Assembly (NCBI GenBank): GCA_036563665.1
Contig: DATCLY010000075.1
Coordinates: forward strand, 62,001 to 126,000
Source of the DNA: FEN-1219 sp036563665
GTDB taxonomy: Bacteria; Pseudomonadota; Gammaproteobacteria; Steroidobacterales; Rariloculaceae
Direction of reading: 5' to 3'
DNA length: 64,000 bases
Positions within the stretch are counted from its first letter, which is position 1, and each line of letters opens with the position of its first letter. The position numbers and the translations under genes were made by a program. This document shows, in pieces, positions 36,387-44,192 of the stretch. The notes beneath the pieces were generated by a model that was given only the letters and a program-made list of their open reading frames with translations, was not told where the DNA came from and did no database searches.

Positions 36387-38963
36387 ATGAAGATGGCGAA
36401 GTGGACTGACTTTCACGCTCGTGGCTCTCGCACACCGCTCCTGATCGGCCTCAGCCTCGTCTCCGGCATCGCCGCCGGCCAGAGCGCGAACCTCGAGGAG
36501 ATCATCGTCACCGCCGAGTTTCGCGAGGCGAGCCTGCAGGAAACGCCGCTCGCGGTGAGCGCGATCAACGCGGAGATGCTCGAGGCACGCAGCCAGACGA
36601 ACCTCGCGCAGATCACGGCGCAAACGCCGAACGTGTCGCTGCGGCCCGCCGGATCCTCGTTCGGCAACTCGCTCATCGCTTTCATTCGCGGCATCGGGCA
36701 AACGGATTTCAATCCGTCGGTGGAGCCCGGCGTCGGCATCTACGTGGACGACGTCTACTACTCCACCATCACCGGCAACGTGCTCGATCTGCTGGATCTC
36801 GAGCGCGTGGAGGTGCTGCGCGGCCCGCAAGGGACGCTCGCGGGCCGCAACGCCATCGGCGGCGCCATCAAGCTCTACACGCGCAGGCCCGACGGCACGG
36901 ACGACGCGAACGTGGGGCTCACGATCGGCAGGTTCGACCGCACGGAGATCAAGGGCGCCGCCGGCATCACGCTCGTGCCCGACAAGGTCTTCGCGCGCGC
37001 GGCGGGCGTCGCCCGCACGAGCGACGGCTACGTCACGCGGCTCGACTACGCCTGCGCGAACAACCTGCCGCCGCCCGGCACGCCCGGAGGGTTGCCCACC
37101 TACGCGCAGTCGTTCGGCTGCGAGCTCGGCAAGGAAGGCGGCCAGTCCTACGCGGCCGGCCGGCTGGGCCTCCGCTGGGTGGTCAACGACGACGTGGAGC
37201 TCAACTTCGTGGCGAGCTTCGTGAACGACGACTCCGAATCGCAGCCCGGGGTGCTGGTCGCGGCGAGGAACAACGCGGGCTCGATCTTCCCGTGGCTCGC
37301 GCCGAACGGGCCCACCGTGCCGCCGTTCGCCTCGAGCGTGCCGAACAACCCCACGTTCAATCCGGAGTCCGGCGCGACGGTGCCGATCTTCTTCGATAAC
37401 AACAGCAACGGCACGCTCGATCCAGGCATCGACGTGCCGTACGACAGCCGCTTCGTCACGGGCGGCGAGTTCATCAACTATTCCACGTACATCAACGACG
37501 GCTTGAGCACGCCGAGCCCTCTCTTCCAGGGCGGCGTGCCGGGCGCGAACACTCGCCTCTTCAAGCCGTACGTGATCGAGCCGGTCAACAATTTCGACTC
37601 GACGGACTTCTCCATCAATCTCGATTGGCAAATCAGCGACAGGCTGTCGTTGCTTTCGGTGTCCGCGTATCGCGAGTACAACAACGCGTTCGCCGAGGAC
37701 ACCGACGGCTCGCCGCTGGCGGTGCAGCAGCTGCTGCAGGTGCTGGACCACGAGCAGTGGAGCCAGGAGCTGCGCTTGAACGCGGCGCTCGGCGACGACT
37801 TCGCGGACCTTACGGTGGGCCTGTTCTACCTCGATCAGGAGACGAACGAGGACGCTCGCGTGGATCTTCCCTACGTGGGCTTCGACTTCATCCATGGGCC
37901 CGATCTCGTGCCCGCGACCAACAAGGCTCTGTACGCCCACCTCACGATGTACCTCACCGAGCGCATGGACCTGTCGCTCGGGCTGCGCTACTCCGAGGAC
38001 GAGAAGAGCTACACCTTCCGCCGCCGCAACCCCGACTTGACGCCCGTGCAACCCTGCGCGGTGCATCCCGACCTGGGCTTCCCGAACCCGTGGTTCTGGG
38101 AGGCGAGCAATCCGGCCAATTGCGGCGTGTTCGGCCTGGACATGCTCTCCGTCGCCTATTCGAGCGATCGGCTGGACTACCGCGCGGCGATCTCGTTCGA
38201 CGTGAACGAAGATGTCATGGTCTACGGGCAGCTCGCGTCGGGCTACAAAGCCGGCGGCAACAACGCGCGGCCGTTCTTCCCGAGCCAGCTCAACGCGTTC
38301 GACCCCGAGGAGCTCACCACGCTCGAGGTCGGCATGAAGAGCACGCTGGCCGAGCAGCTCCGCTTCAACGTGTCGGCCTTCCTGAACGACTACTCCGACA
38401 TTCAGCTACCCACGAACGTCTGCGCCTGGGCGGACCCGGGTCAGCAGGTGCCGTGCGCCAGCCAGAACAACGTGGGCGACGCGGACGTGTGGGGCGTCGA
38501 GGTCGAAACCGAGTGGCGCCCGACCGACGCCCTCACGCTGGACGCCTCGTACAGCCACCTGAACTTCGAGTATCAGGAGATCGATCCCGACGCGACGGCC
38601 GTCCAGCTCGGCATGATCACGCCCTACACGCCGGAGAACAAATTCAGCCTCGGCGTGCAGTACGAGTTCGGCGTGGGCACGGGCACGCTCACGCCGCGCC
38701 TCGACGTGAGCTTCCAGGACGACGTCTTCGCCGACGCCGTGAACGCGCCCACCAACCTCATCGAGAGCTACACGCTCGTGAACGCGCGGCTCACGTGGCG
38801 GTCCGGCGACAACTCTTGGCTGCTCGCGCTCGAGGGCACGAACCTCACGGACGAGTACTACTACGTGACGCTGTTCGACCTGTTCGACCAGGTGGGTTAC
38901 GTGCACGGCCAGCCCGGCCGCCCGCGCGAGTGGGCCGTGACGGTGCGGCGCAACTTCGAGTAG
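36387..38963 (+). CDS. TonB-dependent outer-membrane receptor
   Basis: An 858-residue receptor with signal peptide (LLIGLSLVSGIAAGQ), TonB-box-like LEEIIVTAEFRE, plug domain (about 45-155, ending near LRGPQGTLAGRN) and a long barrel closed by WAVTVRRNFE. The plug and barrel resemble the large TonB receptors abundant in sphingomonads and steroid or lignin degraders, which carry iron chelates or oligomers. An EF-hand-like DNNSNGTLDPG loop sits at D337-G347, in a predicted external loop. The gene faces the flavocytochrome operon tail to tail. Substrate unknown. Confidence 0.88.
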   Translation: MKMAKWTDFHARGSRTPLLIGLSLVSGIAAGQSANLEEIIVTAEFREASLQETPLAVSAINAEMLEARSQTNLAQITAQTPNVSLRPAGSSFGNSLIAFIRGIGQTDFNPSVEPGVGIYVDDVYYSTITGNVLDLLDLERVEVLRGPQGTLAGRNAIGGAIKLYTRRPDGTDDANVGLTIGRFDRTEIKGAAGITLVPDKVFARAAGVARTSDGYVTRLDYACANNLPPPGTPGGLPTYAQSFGCELGKEGGQSYAAGRLGLRWVVNDDVELNFVASFVNDDSESQPGVLVAARNNAGSIFPWLAPNGPTVPPFASSVPNNPTFNPESGATVPIFFDNNSNGTLDPGIDVPYDSRFVTGGEFINYSTYINDGLSTPSPLFQGGVPGANTRLFKPYVIEPVNNFDSTDFSINLDWQISDRLSLLSVSAYREYNNAFAEDTDGSPLAVQQLLQVLDHEQWSQELRLNAALGDDFADLTVGLFYLDQETNEDARVDLPYVGFDFIHGPDLVPATNKALYAHLTMYLTERMDLSLGLRYSEDEKSYTFRRRNPDLTPVQPCAVHPDLGFPNPWFWEASNPANCGVFGLDMLSVAYSSDRLDYRAAISFDVNEDVMVYGQLASGYKAGGNNARPFFPSQLNAFDPEELTTLEVGMKSTLAEQLRFNVSAFLNDYSDIQLPTNVCAWADPGQQVPCASQNNVGDADVWGVEVETEWRPTDALTLDASYSHLNFEYQEIDPDATAVQLGMITPYTPENKFSLGVQYEFGVGTGTLTPRLDVSFQDDVFADAVNAPTNLIESYTLVNARLTWRSGDNSWLLALEGTNLTDEYYYVTLFDLFDQVGYVHGQPGRPREWAVTVRRNFE

Positions 38964-39012
38964 ACGAGCGCTACGGCGGGCGTCCCGATTCGCCGGGCGG
39001 CGCCGAGGGGCG

Positions 39013-39393
39013 CTACTCGTGCCGGCGCGCCGCCGCCGAAGCCGCGAGGTACGCGGAGATGGCCTCGATGTCCTCGTCCGTGACCTCGGTCTTGCGGAAC
39101 GGCGGCATCGAGGCCACGCCGTAGCGCACGAACGTTTTCAGCACCGGCGCGGGCAGATCGTCGCGCTCCTCGAGCAGCGCCGGCTTCTCGCCGCGATACT
39201 TCAAGTGGAGCGCGTGCGTGCCGGGCAGCATCGGCGCCCCGTCGTCGCCGCGCCCGGGGCCGTGGCAGGGCGCGCAGTAGTGGGCGAACACCGTCCGGCC
39301 CCGCTCGACGAGCGCGGCGTCCTGCGCGAGCGCCGGCCCGGCCAGCGCGGCGGCCACCGCGAGCGCCGCGACGGCTTTGCTCGCGCGCGTCAT
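39013..39393 (-). CDS. Cytochrome c, probable electron-accepting subunit of the flavocytochrome
   Basis: A 126-residue exported class I cytochrome with signal peptide (AVAALAVAAALAGPALAQ), one haem-binding CAPCH motif (about residues 40-44) and a Met ligand candidate in VASMPPFRK. Length and order fit the small cytochrome subunit of p-cresol methylhydroxylase-like enzymes. The ATG overlaps the stop of the flavoprotein gene (ATGA), so translation is coupled. Confidence 0.88.
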   Translation of the reverse strand: MTRASKAVAALAVAAALAGPALAQDAALVERGRTVFAHYCAPCHGPGRGDDGAPMLPGTHALHLKYRGEKPALLEERDDLPAPVLKTFVRYGVASMPPFRKTEVTDEDIEAISAYLAASAAARRHE

Positions 39394-41048
39394 GCCCGTC
39401 CCTCCCGGAAACGCCGCGGCCAGATGCCGCCGCGGCCCGGCGCCAGGATGCCGTTCGGATCCACCGCGTCCTTCAGCGTCTCGTTGAACCGCCGCAGCGC
39501 GTGATCGTTGAACGAGTACTCGTTCGCCACGTCGTCCTGGAAGTACGGCGCCGCGCGGTACTCGCCCCAGCCGCGCTCGCCCGCCTTCAAGAGCAGCGTC
39601 TTCAGGGCGTCGCGCACGCGCGCCTTGCCTTCCGGCGTGGCGCCGAAATCGCCGCCGCCCGTGGAGAAGCCCGCGGAGAACAGGAAGCAGAACTGGTACC
39701 AGTTCACCGGCGTGCTCACCGCCGTGATGCTGGTCCTCATGCCCATCTCCCGCAGCGTGTCGCCGAACACCTGCTGCGCCTCGAAGACCGCTTCGGCGCT
39801 GCGCGGGATCACCGCGAACAGCCCGATGTGCCCCTGCGCCCACGTGTCCGGGAACGCCTCCGTGCGGCCGAGGTTCTTCCAGATCCCGAGGCTCGGCACG
39901 CCCTGGGTGACGTTGCGCCGCATGTTGGTAGGGTACGGGCCCGTGGTCTGCTCGATCTGCTCGCGCGTGAGCGGCACCGGCAGCGACTCGCCGTCCACGA
40001 TGCGCGCGCCGGGGATGTTGCGGGACACGAGCTCCTTCGCGTACTCCCAGTTGGCGAGCGTGGTGCGCTCCGAGCCGTAGAACTGCAGCTCCACCTGCCA
40101 GGAGTGGAGCCCCGCCTGCGCGGCGAGCCGGTCGAGCTCGTCCTCGTTCACGCCGCCGCGGCGCGTGGCGGCCTCGTAGAACTCGGTGTTGCCGAGCAGC
40201 GCGCGCAACGGGCTGCCGTACCACGGCTCGCCGATCATGAAGAGATCGGTGAGATAGTTGACGGTGTTGATGAGCGGCCCGAGATCGCGCCGCTTCGGCA
40301 CGGTGACGAGCCCGGTGCGCCAGTGCTCCGGCTGCGGCATCAGCCGCAGGCCCATCTTCGTGACGATGCCGAAATTGCCCTGCGCGAACAGGCCCGACGG
40401 ATCGGGCCCGAAGCCGTACTTGTACTCCTGCCAGGCGCGCCCGTTCGGCACGGCGCCCATCCCCGTGCGCATGAGCTCGCCGTTCGGCAGCACCACTTCC
40501 ATGCCGTATTGCGCGGCCACGTGGTCGCGATAAAAACCGAGCGTATAGCCGATGCCGCGATCGAGCGTGTTGCCCACGGGGCTGCCCCAGCCGGGATCGG
40601 GGCAGTCGATCCACACCTTGAGGCCGCGCTCCTGGATGTAGCGGTAGAGATCGAAGTACGAGACGCCGGGCTCCACGAGCGCGAAGTTCCGCTCCGCGTT
40701 CACCTCGAGGATGCGGTTCATCCGCTTGAGATCCACGACCACGCTGCCCCGCAGGTTGGGCGCGGGCCCGCCGTAGGCGAAGTTCTTGCCGGTCGAGATC
40801 GGATAGAGCGGAATGCGGAAGCGATTCGCGATGCGCACCACCTCCTGCACCTGCTCCACCTCGGCCGGCGCCACCGCCGCGGACGGGAGCAGCTCCTCCT
40901 CGGCGAGCGGCACGGGCGAGTAGTGATCGCGGTAGGCGGCGAGGTCCTCGTCGCTCGTGAGCACCCACTCCTCGCCCACGGCGCCCGCGAACTGGCGCAG
41001 GGCCGCGGCGAAATCGTCCGGGCTCACGTCCGGCGGCAGGATGGCCAT
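39390..41048 (-). CDS. FAD-linked oxidase, p-cresol methylhydroxylase / vanillyl-alcohol oxidase family flavoprotein
   Basis: A 552-residue flavoprotein. The PCMH-type FAD-binding domain (about 40-260) includes YPISTGKNFAYGGPAPNLRG and the DPGWGSPVGNTLDRGIGYT segment. The C-terminal substrate domain ends near ILAPGRGGIWP. Members oxidise para-alkyl phenols at the benzylic carbon (p-cresol, 4-ethylphenol, eugenol); the exact substrate is not visible. No signal peptide is obvious, whereas the cytochrome partner has one. Likely reaction: hydroxylation or dehydrogenation of a 4-alkylphenol, electrons to the adjacent cytochrome. Confidence 0.88.
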   Translation of the reverse strand: MAILPPDVSPDDFAAALRQFAGAVGEEWVLTSDEDLAAYRDHYSPVPLAEEELLPSAAVAPAEVEQVQEVVRIANRFRIPLYPISTGKNFAYGGPAPNLRGSVVVDLKRMNRILEVNAERNFALVEPGVSYFDLYRYIQERGLKVWIDCPDPGWGSPVGNTLDRGIGYTLGFYRDHVAAQYGMEVVLPNGELMRTGMGAVPNGRAWQEYKYGFGPDPSGLFAQGNFGIVTKMGLRLMPQPEHWRTGLVTVPKRRDLGPLINTVNYLTDLFMIGEPWYGSPLRALLGNTEFYEAATRRGGVNEDELDRLAAQAGLHSWQVELQFYGSERTTLANWEYAKELVSRNIPGARIVDGESLPVPLTREQIEQTTGPYPTNMRRNVTQGVPSLGIWKNLGRTEAFPDTWAQGHIGLFAVIPRSAEAVFEAQQVFGDTLREMGMRTSITAVSTPVNWYQFCFLFSAGFSTGGGDFGATPEGKARVRDALKTLLLKAGERGWGEYRAAPYFQDDVANEYSFNDHALRRFNETLKDAVDPNGILAPGRGGIWPRRFREGRA

Positions 41049-41210
41049 CGATTCCCCCTTCTTCGAGCTCCTCGGTTCCGAGGTGCCGTTAGTATGACAG
41101 CCTAGGAATAGCGAGGAGCGCCAGGGAAAGCAACGCGGGGCGAGCTCGCCGGAATCAATGCTGCACGGAGCAGGCGCGCGGCGCACAACGCCAAGAGCCA
41201 ACCGGCATCT

Positions 41211-41839
41211 TCATGCCAGGAGCTCCGCGAGCCCCTGCTCCCACGGCGGCGGCGTGAGCGCCTCCCGCAGGAAATCGACGAACGCGCGCAGCTTCGGCGC
41301 TGCGCCCTTGCGCTCGGGATACACCGCGTAGATGCCGAGCTCGATGGCGGGAAGTGCGTGAGCACGGCGCGCAGCGCGCCGCTTCGCAGCTCCTCTGCGA
41401 CGTAGAACGTGGGCAGCAGCGCGAGCCCGAGCCCGCCGAGCGCCTCGGCTTTCTCGACGATGCCGTTGTTGGTGTGCACGGGCCCGTTCACGGGAACGAG
41501 GACGTCGCGCTCCGCACCCGGCGCGCGGAACCGCCATTTGCCGCCGTCGTGCCCGTAGGTGTAGACGATGCAGTCGTGCCGTAGCAGATCGTCCGGATGC
41601 TCCGGCACGCCGCGGCGCGCGAAGCACTCGGGCGATCCGCACACCACCTGCCGCGCGGTCGCGAGGCGGCGCGCGACGAGCTGCGAGTCCTCCAGCGTGG
41701 CGATCCGCACGGCGAGGTCGAAGCCTCCCTCGAGCAGGTCGACCTGCTGATCGTTGAGCTGCAGGTCCAGCCGCACGGCCGGATACCGGAGCGCCCACGT
41801 GCCGGGCGCCATCAACCTGCCGAAAGGCAAGTGGCACAC
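41211..41839 (-). pseudogene. LysR-type regulator remnant: 5' truncation plus frameshift
   Basis: Only the effector-binding domain is recognisable: LALRYP-like ALRYPAVRLDLQLNDQQVD, GFDLAVRIA, RRLATARQVVC. The helix-turn-helix is missing, and no trace lies upstream of 41839. A second lesion near 41350 (one base lost at HFP) shifts the frame; the true C-terminus (LGIYAVYPERKGAAPK, LREALTPP) continues in the other frame to a TGA at 41211. It cannot encode a functional DNA-binding protein. Confidence 0.85.
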
Positions 41840-41868
41840 GCGGCCTCGCCTTCTCTTGCCGCCGAAGC

Positions 41869-41906
41869 GTCAGCCATTCGTCAGGGAATGGTCAGCGCCC
41901 CGTCAG
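41869..41906 (+). promoter_or_regulatory. Four GTCAG direct repeats with 11-bp period
   Basis: GTCAG starts at 41869, 41880, 41891 and 41902, each exactly 11 bases after the last. They end 81 bases before the ATG of the 34-codon gene. Arrays with 11-bp phasing are typical OmpR/PhoB-family operators, and the PhoB half-site CTGTCA is similar to this unit. Confidence 0.6.
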
Positions 41907-41987
41907 GACCCGGCGGGCCGAGAGCGGCGACACTGCTCCCGAGCCGCAAGCGGCGGCGAACGTTCAACGACGACGGAGGAAACGACG

Positions 41988-42092
41988 ATGTTCACGAAGC
42001 TCATGACCCGCGCGCTCTGGACCGTCCTGATCGGCGCCATCATGGTCGGCTATACGTCCACGATGCTGCAGCTCGCCGGGATGCCGGCGTGA
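41988..42092 (+). CDS. 34-residue single-pass membrane miniprotein, unknown function
   Basis: A short gene with an excellent ribosome-binding site (GGAGGA at 41975-41980, 7 bases from the ATG). The product begins MFTKLMTRALW, with a positively charged start, then one hydrophobic helix (about 9-28) and a short tail LAGMPA. It is followed by a GC hairpin at 42094-42115 and preceded by a phased operator array, so it looks like a complete small transcription unit. I recognise no family. Confidence 0.6.
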   Translation: MFTKLMTRALWTVLIGAIMVGYTSTMLQLAGMPA

Positions 42093-42093
42093 G

Positions 42094-42115
42094 GCCGGGC
42101 GGCTCGCCTCCCGGC
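42094..42115 (+). terminator. Hairpin after the miniprotein gene
   Basis: GCCGGGCGG-CTCG-CCTCCCGGC forms a 9-bp stem with one mismatch, beginning one base after the stop codon. No T-tract follows, so it is at best a weak or Rho-assisted terminator. Confidence 0.4.
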
Positions 42116-42131
42116 GCGCTGCGCTGCGGCG

Positions 42132-44021
42132 CTAGAAACGCAGCCGCACGCCGGCGTAAGCCGAGCGCCCTGCGGTGTTGTAGCCGATGACTTCCTGGTA
42201 TCGCTCGTCCGTCGCGTTCTCGAGGCGGCCGTAGAGCTCCAGGGTTCGGCTCACGTCGTACGCGACCGACACGTCGAGCACGCCGTAGTCGTCGAGCGCG
42301 ACGCCGCCTACGTCGATCGAGTTCCTGGAAACGCGGTAGGTCGCGATCAAACGCAGCTTGTCGCTCGGGGAGCGGTAGCGAAGCGTCAGGTTGCCGAAGT
42401 TCCGGGGACGGCGCAGCCGCTGCTCGTTGCTCGTGTCCTCCGAGTCGTTGTAGGTCCAGTTGCCGCCGAGCTGCCACCGCTCCCCGAGCGGCACCTCCGC
42501 CGCGATTTCCACGCCCGTGGAGTCGCTCTCGCCGGGCGACTGCAGGTATCCCGAGAAGCCTACGGGGTCGAAGAAGATCTCGTCCTCGATCTGCTGATCG
42601 AAATACGTGACCTCGAAATGCAGACCGGCCGCCGTGTCCAGCTCGAGCCCCAAGTCGTAACCCCGGCTCGATTCCTCCGTAAGCTCGAAGCCCGCCGCCG
42701 GAGGGAACGCGAACGGCCCGCGGTTGTAGGCGATCTCGAACAGGCTCGGCGGCCGGAAGCCGGTGCCGAAGCTCGCCCGATACTTGAGCGAGTGGCCGCC
42801 GTCGAGCGCTTGCACGTAGGCGCCGCTGAGGCGCGCGCTCGTGTGCGAGCCGAAGTCCTCGTTGTCGTCGTAGCGCGCACCGAGCGTGAGGAAGAAGCGA
42901 TCGGCGAACGCGCCCTGATACTCCAGGTAGTAGCCGTCCTGATCGCGCTCGCGGGTCTCGTCGACGCTCTCCACTTCTTCGCGCTGCAGATCGAGGCCGT
43001 AGACGAGCGTGACTCCGTCGGTGGGCCGGAAGCTGCCCGTGTACTCGAATCGGCCGATTCGGCCCTCGCTGGCGAACGAGCTCGCATCCTGCGTGAAGTC
43101 GGCTCGGGCGATGTCCACGTTGCTGTAGCCGAACGCGTGGGTGACTCTATCGCCACGGTGGTCGGCCGACACCTTGTAAGTGGTCTGCTCGGTGGTGCTC
43201 AGGCAGTCGTGCACCTCCTCGAAGCTCGCGGTGAAGCAGCTGTCGTACAGGCTCGAGGCGTCGATGTCGCGGGCCACGAGCTGCAAGCGCAGGTTGTCCG
43301 TGGCGTTCCAGCCGAGCTTGGTGTGCAACGTCGTGTTGTCGGCGCCATCGTCGTCCGCGAGCACCGTGTCCGCGGTCCACGCGTTGAAGCCGTCCGTCTC
43401 GAGATCGGTGACCGAGAAGAAATAGTCGCCCGCGTCGGAGCCGCCCGACACGCTCGCCTCGAGCCGGCGCGTGTCGAACTCGCCGTACTCGAGCCCCACC
43501 TGGCCCGTGGCGGGCCCCTTGCCCGTGCGGGTGAGCACGTTCACCACGCCGCCGGCGTCCGCGCCGTAGATAAAGCCCTGCGGGCCGCGCAGGATCTCCA
43601 CGCGCTCGAGGTCGTTGGTCATGAGCAGGCTGTCGAAGCGCGGCTCCACCCGCACGGCGGCCGGGTCGAGCGCCTTGACGCCGTCGATGACGAGCAGCGT
43701 GCGAAACGCCTCCTCGCCGCGGATCCGCAGCGTCGTGGACTTGCCCGGCCCGCCGCTGTTGCTCACGCCGATGCCGGGCTGCGTGCGCAGCGCGTCGGCG
43801 AGGGTGTGGTAGCCGCGCAGCTCCATCTCCGGACCGTCGAGCACGGAGACGGCCGTGCCGACCTGGCGGAGCGGCTGCTCGATGAGGCTCGCGGTGACGA
43901 CGATCACCTCGGGACGCGGCCCGGCGTCGTCCTGGGCGAGCGCCGCCTTCGAGGCGGTGAGGGCCGACAACAGCAGCAGGCTCCGGATGGCAGGAGCCGG
44001 ACGCCGGACAGGATCACGCAT
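42132..44021 (-). CDS. TonB-dependent receptor, BtuB/vitamin- or metal-chelate type
   Basis: A 629-residue receptor. A signal peptide (SLLLLSALTASKAALAQ) is followed by a TonB box-like EVIVVTASL, the plug (about 50-155, with RVEILRGPQGFIYGADAGG) and a barrel ending YAGVRLRF. BtuB-like plugs and short length fit uptake of cobalamin or a small chelate; no cobalamin riboswitch was found upstream by eye. I set the start at the ATG before RDPVRRPAP, because the 20 upstream residues do not look like export sequence. Confidence 0.85.
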   Translation of the reverse strand: MRDPVRRPAPAIRSLLLLSALTASKAALAQDDAGPRPEVIVVTASLIEQPLRQVGTAVSVLDGPEMELRGYHTLADALRTQPGIGVSNSGGPGKSTTLRIRGEEAFRTLLVIDGVKALDPAAVRVEPRFDSLLMTNDLERVEILRGPQGFIYGADAGGVVNVLTRTGKGPATGQVGLEYGEFDTRRLEASVSGGSDAGDYFFSVTDLETDGFNAWTADTVLADDDGADNTTLHTKLGWNATDNLRLQLVARDIDASSLYDSCFTASFEEVHDCLSTTEQTTYKVSADHRGDRVTHAFGYSNVDIARADFTQDASSFASEGRIGRFEYTGSFRPTDGVTLVYGLDLQREEVESVDETRERDQDGYYLEYQGAFADRFFLTLGARYDDNEDFGSHTSARLSGAYVQALDGGHSLKYRASFGTGFRPPSLFEIAYNRGPFAFPPAAGFELTEESSRGYDLGLELDTAAGLHFEVTYFDQQIEDEIFFDPVGFSGYLQSPGESDSTGVEIAAEVPLGERWQLGGNWTYNDSEDTSNEQRLRRPRNFGNLTLRYRSPSDKLRLIATYRVSRNSIDVGGVALDDYGVLDVSVAYDVSRTLELYGRLENATDERYQEVIGYNTAGRSAYAGVRLRF

Positions 44022-44157
44022 GGGGTTTCTCGTTCTGCAACGTACTCGAAAGCCAGGCTCACTGGGTCCCCTCGGCTCCACCGACTGGTTCCACCGGCGG
44101 TGACCGCGGAGCGCGCAATACTAGTCGATGTGGAGCGGCGGCAGGCCGCCTCGGACC

Positions 44158-44179
44158 CGTTACTAACGGCTAAGTAACG
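44158..44179. repeat. Inverted repeat downstream of the MocR gene and upstream of the receptor
   Basis: CGTTACT and AGTAACG are perfect 7-base inverted arms separated by 8 bases. The repeat lies 14 bases beyond the MocR stop and about 137 bases upstream of the receptor start on the same strand. It could be an operator for the receptor gene or an attenuated terminator; no T-tract follows. Confidence 0.45.
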
Positions 44180-44192
44180 TCGTCGCGGGCCC

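Noticed and set aside
43982..44192. Cobalamin riboswitch upstream of the BtuB-like receptor
   Set aside because: The gap is about 170 bases and I could not find the conserved B12-box core; a covariance-model search would be decisive.
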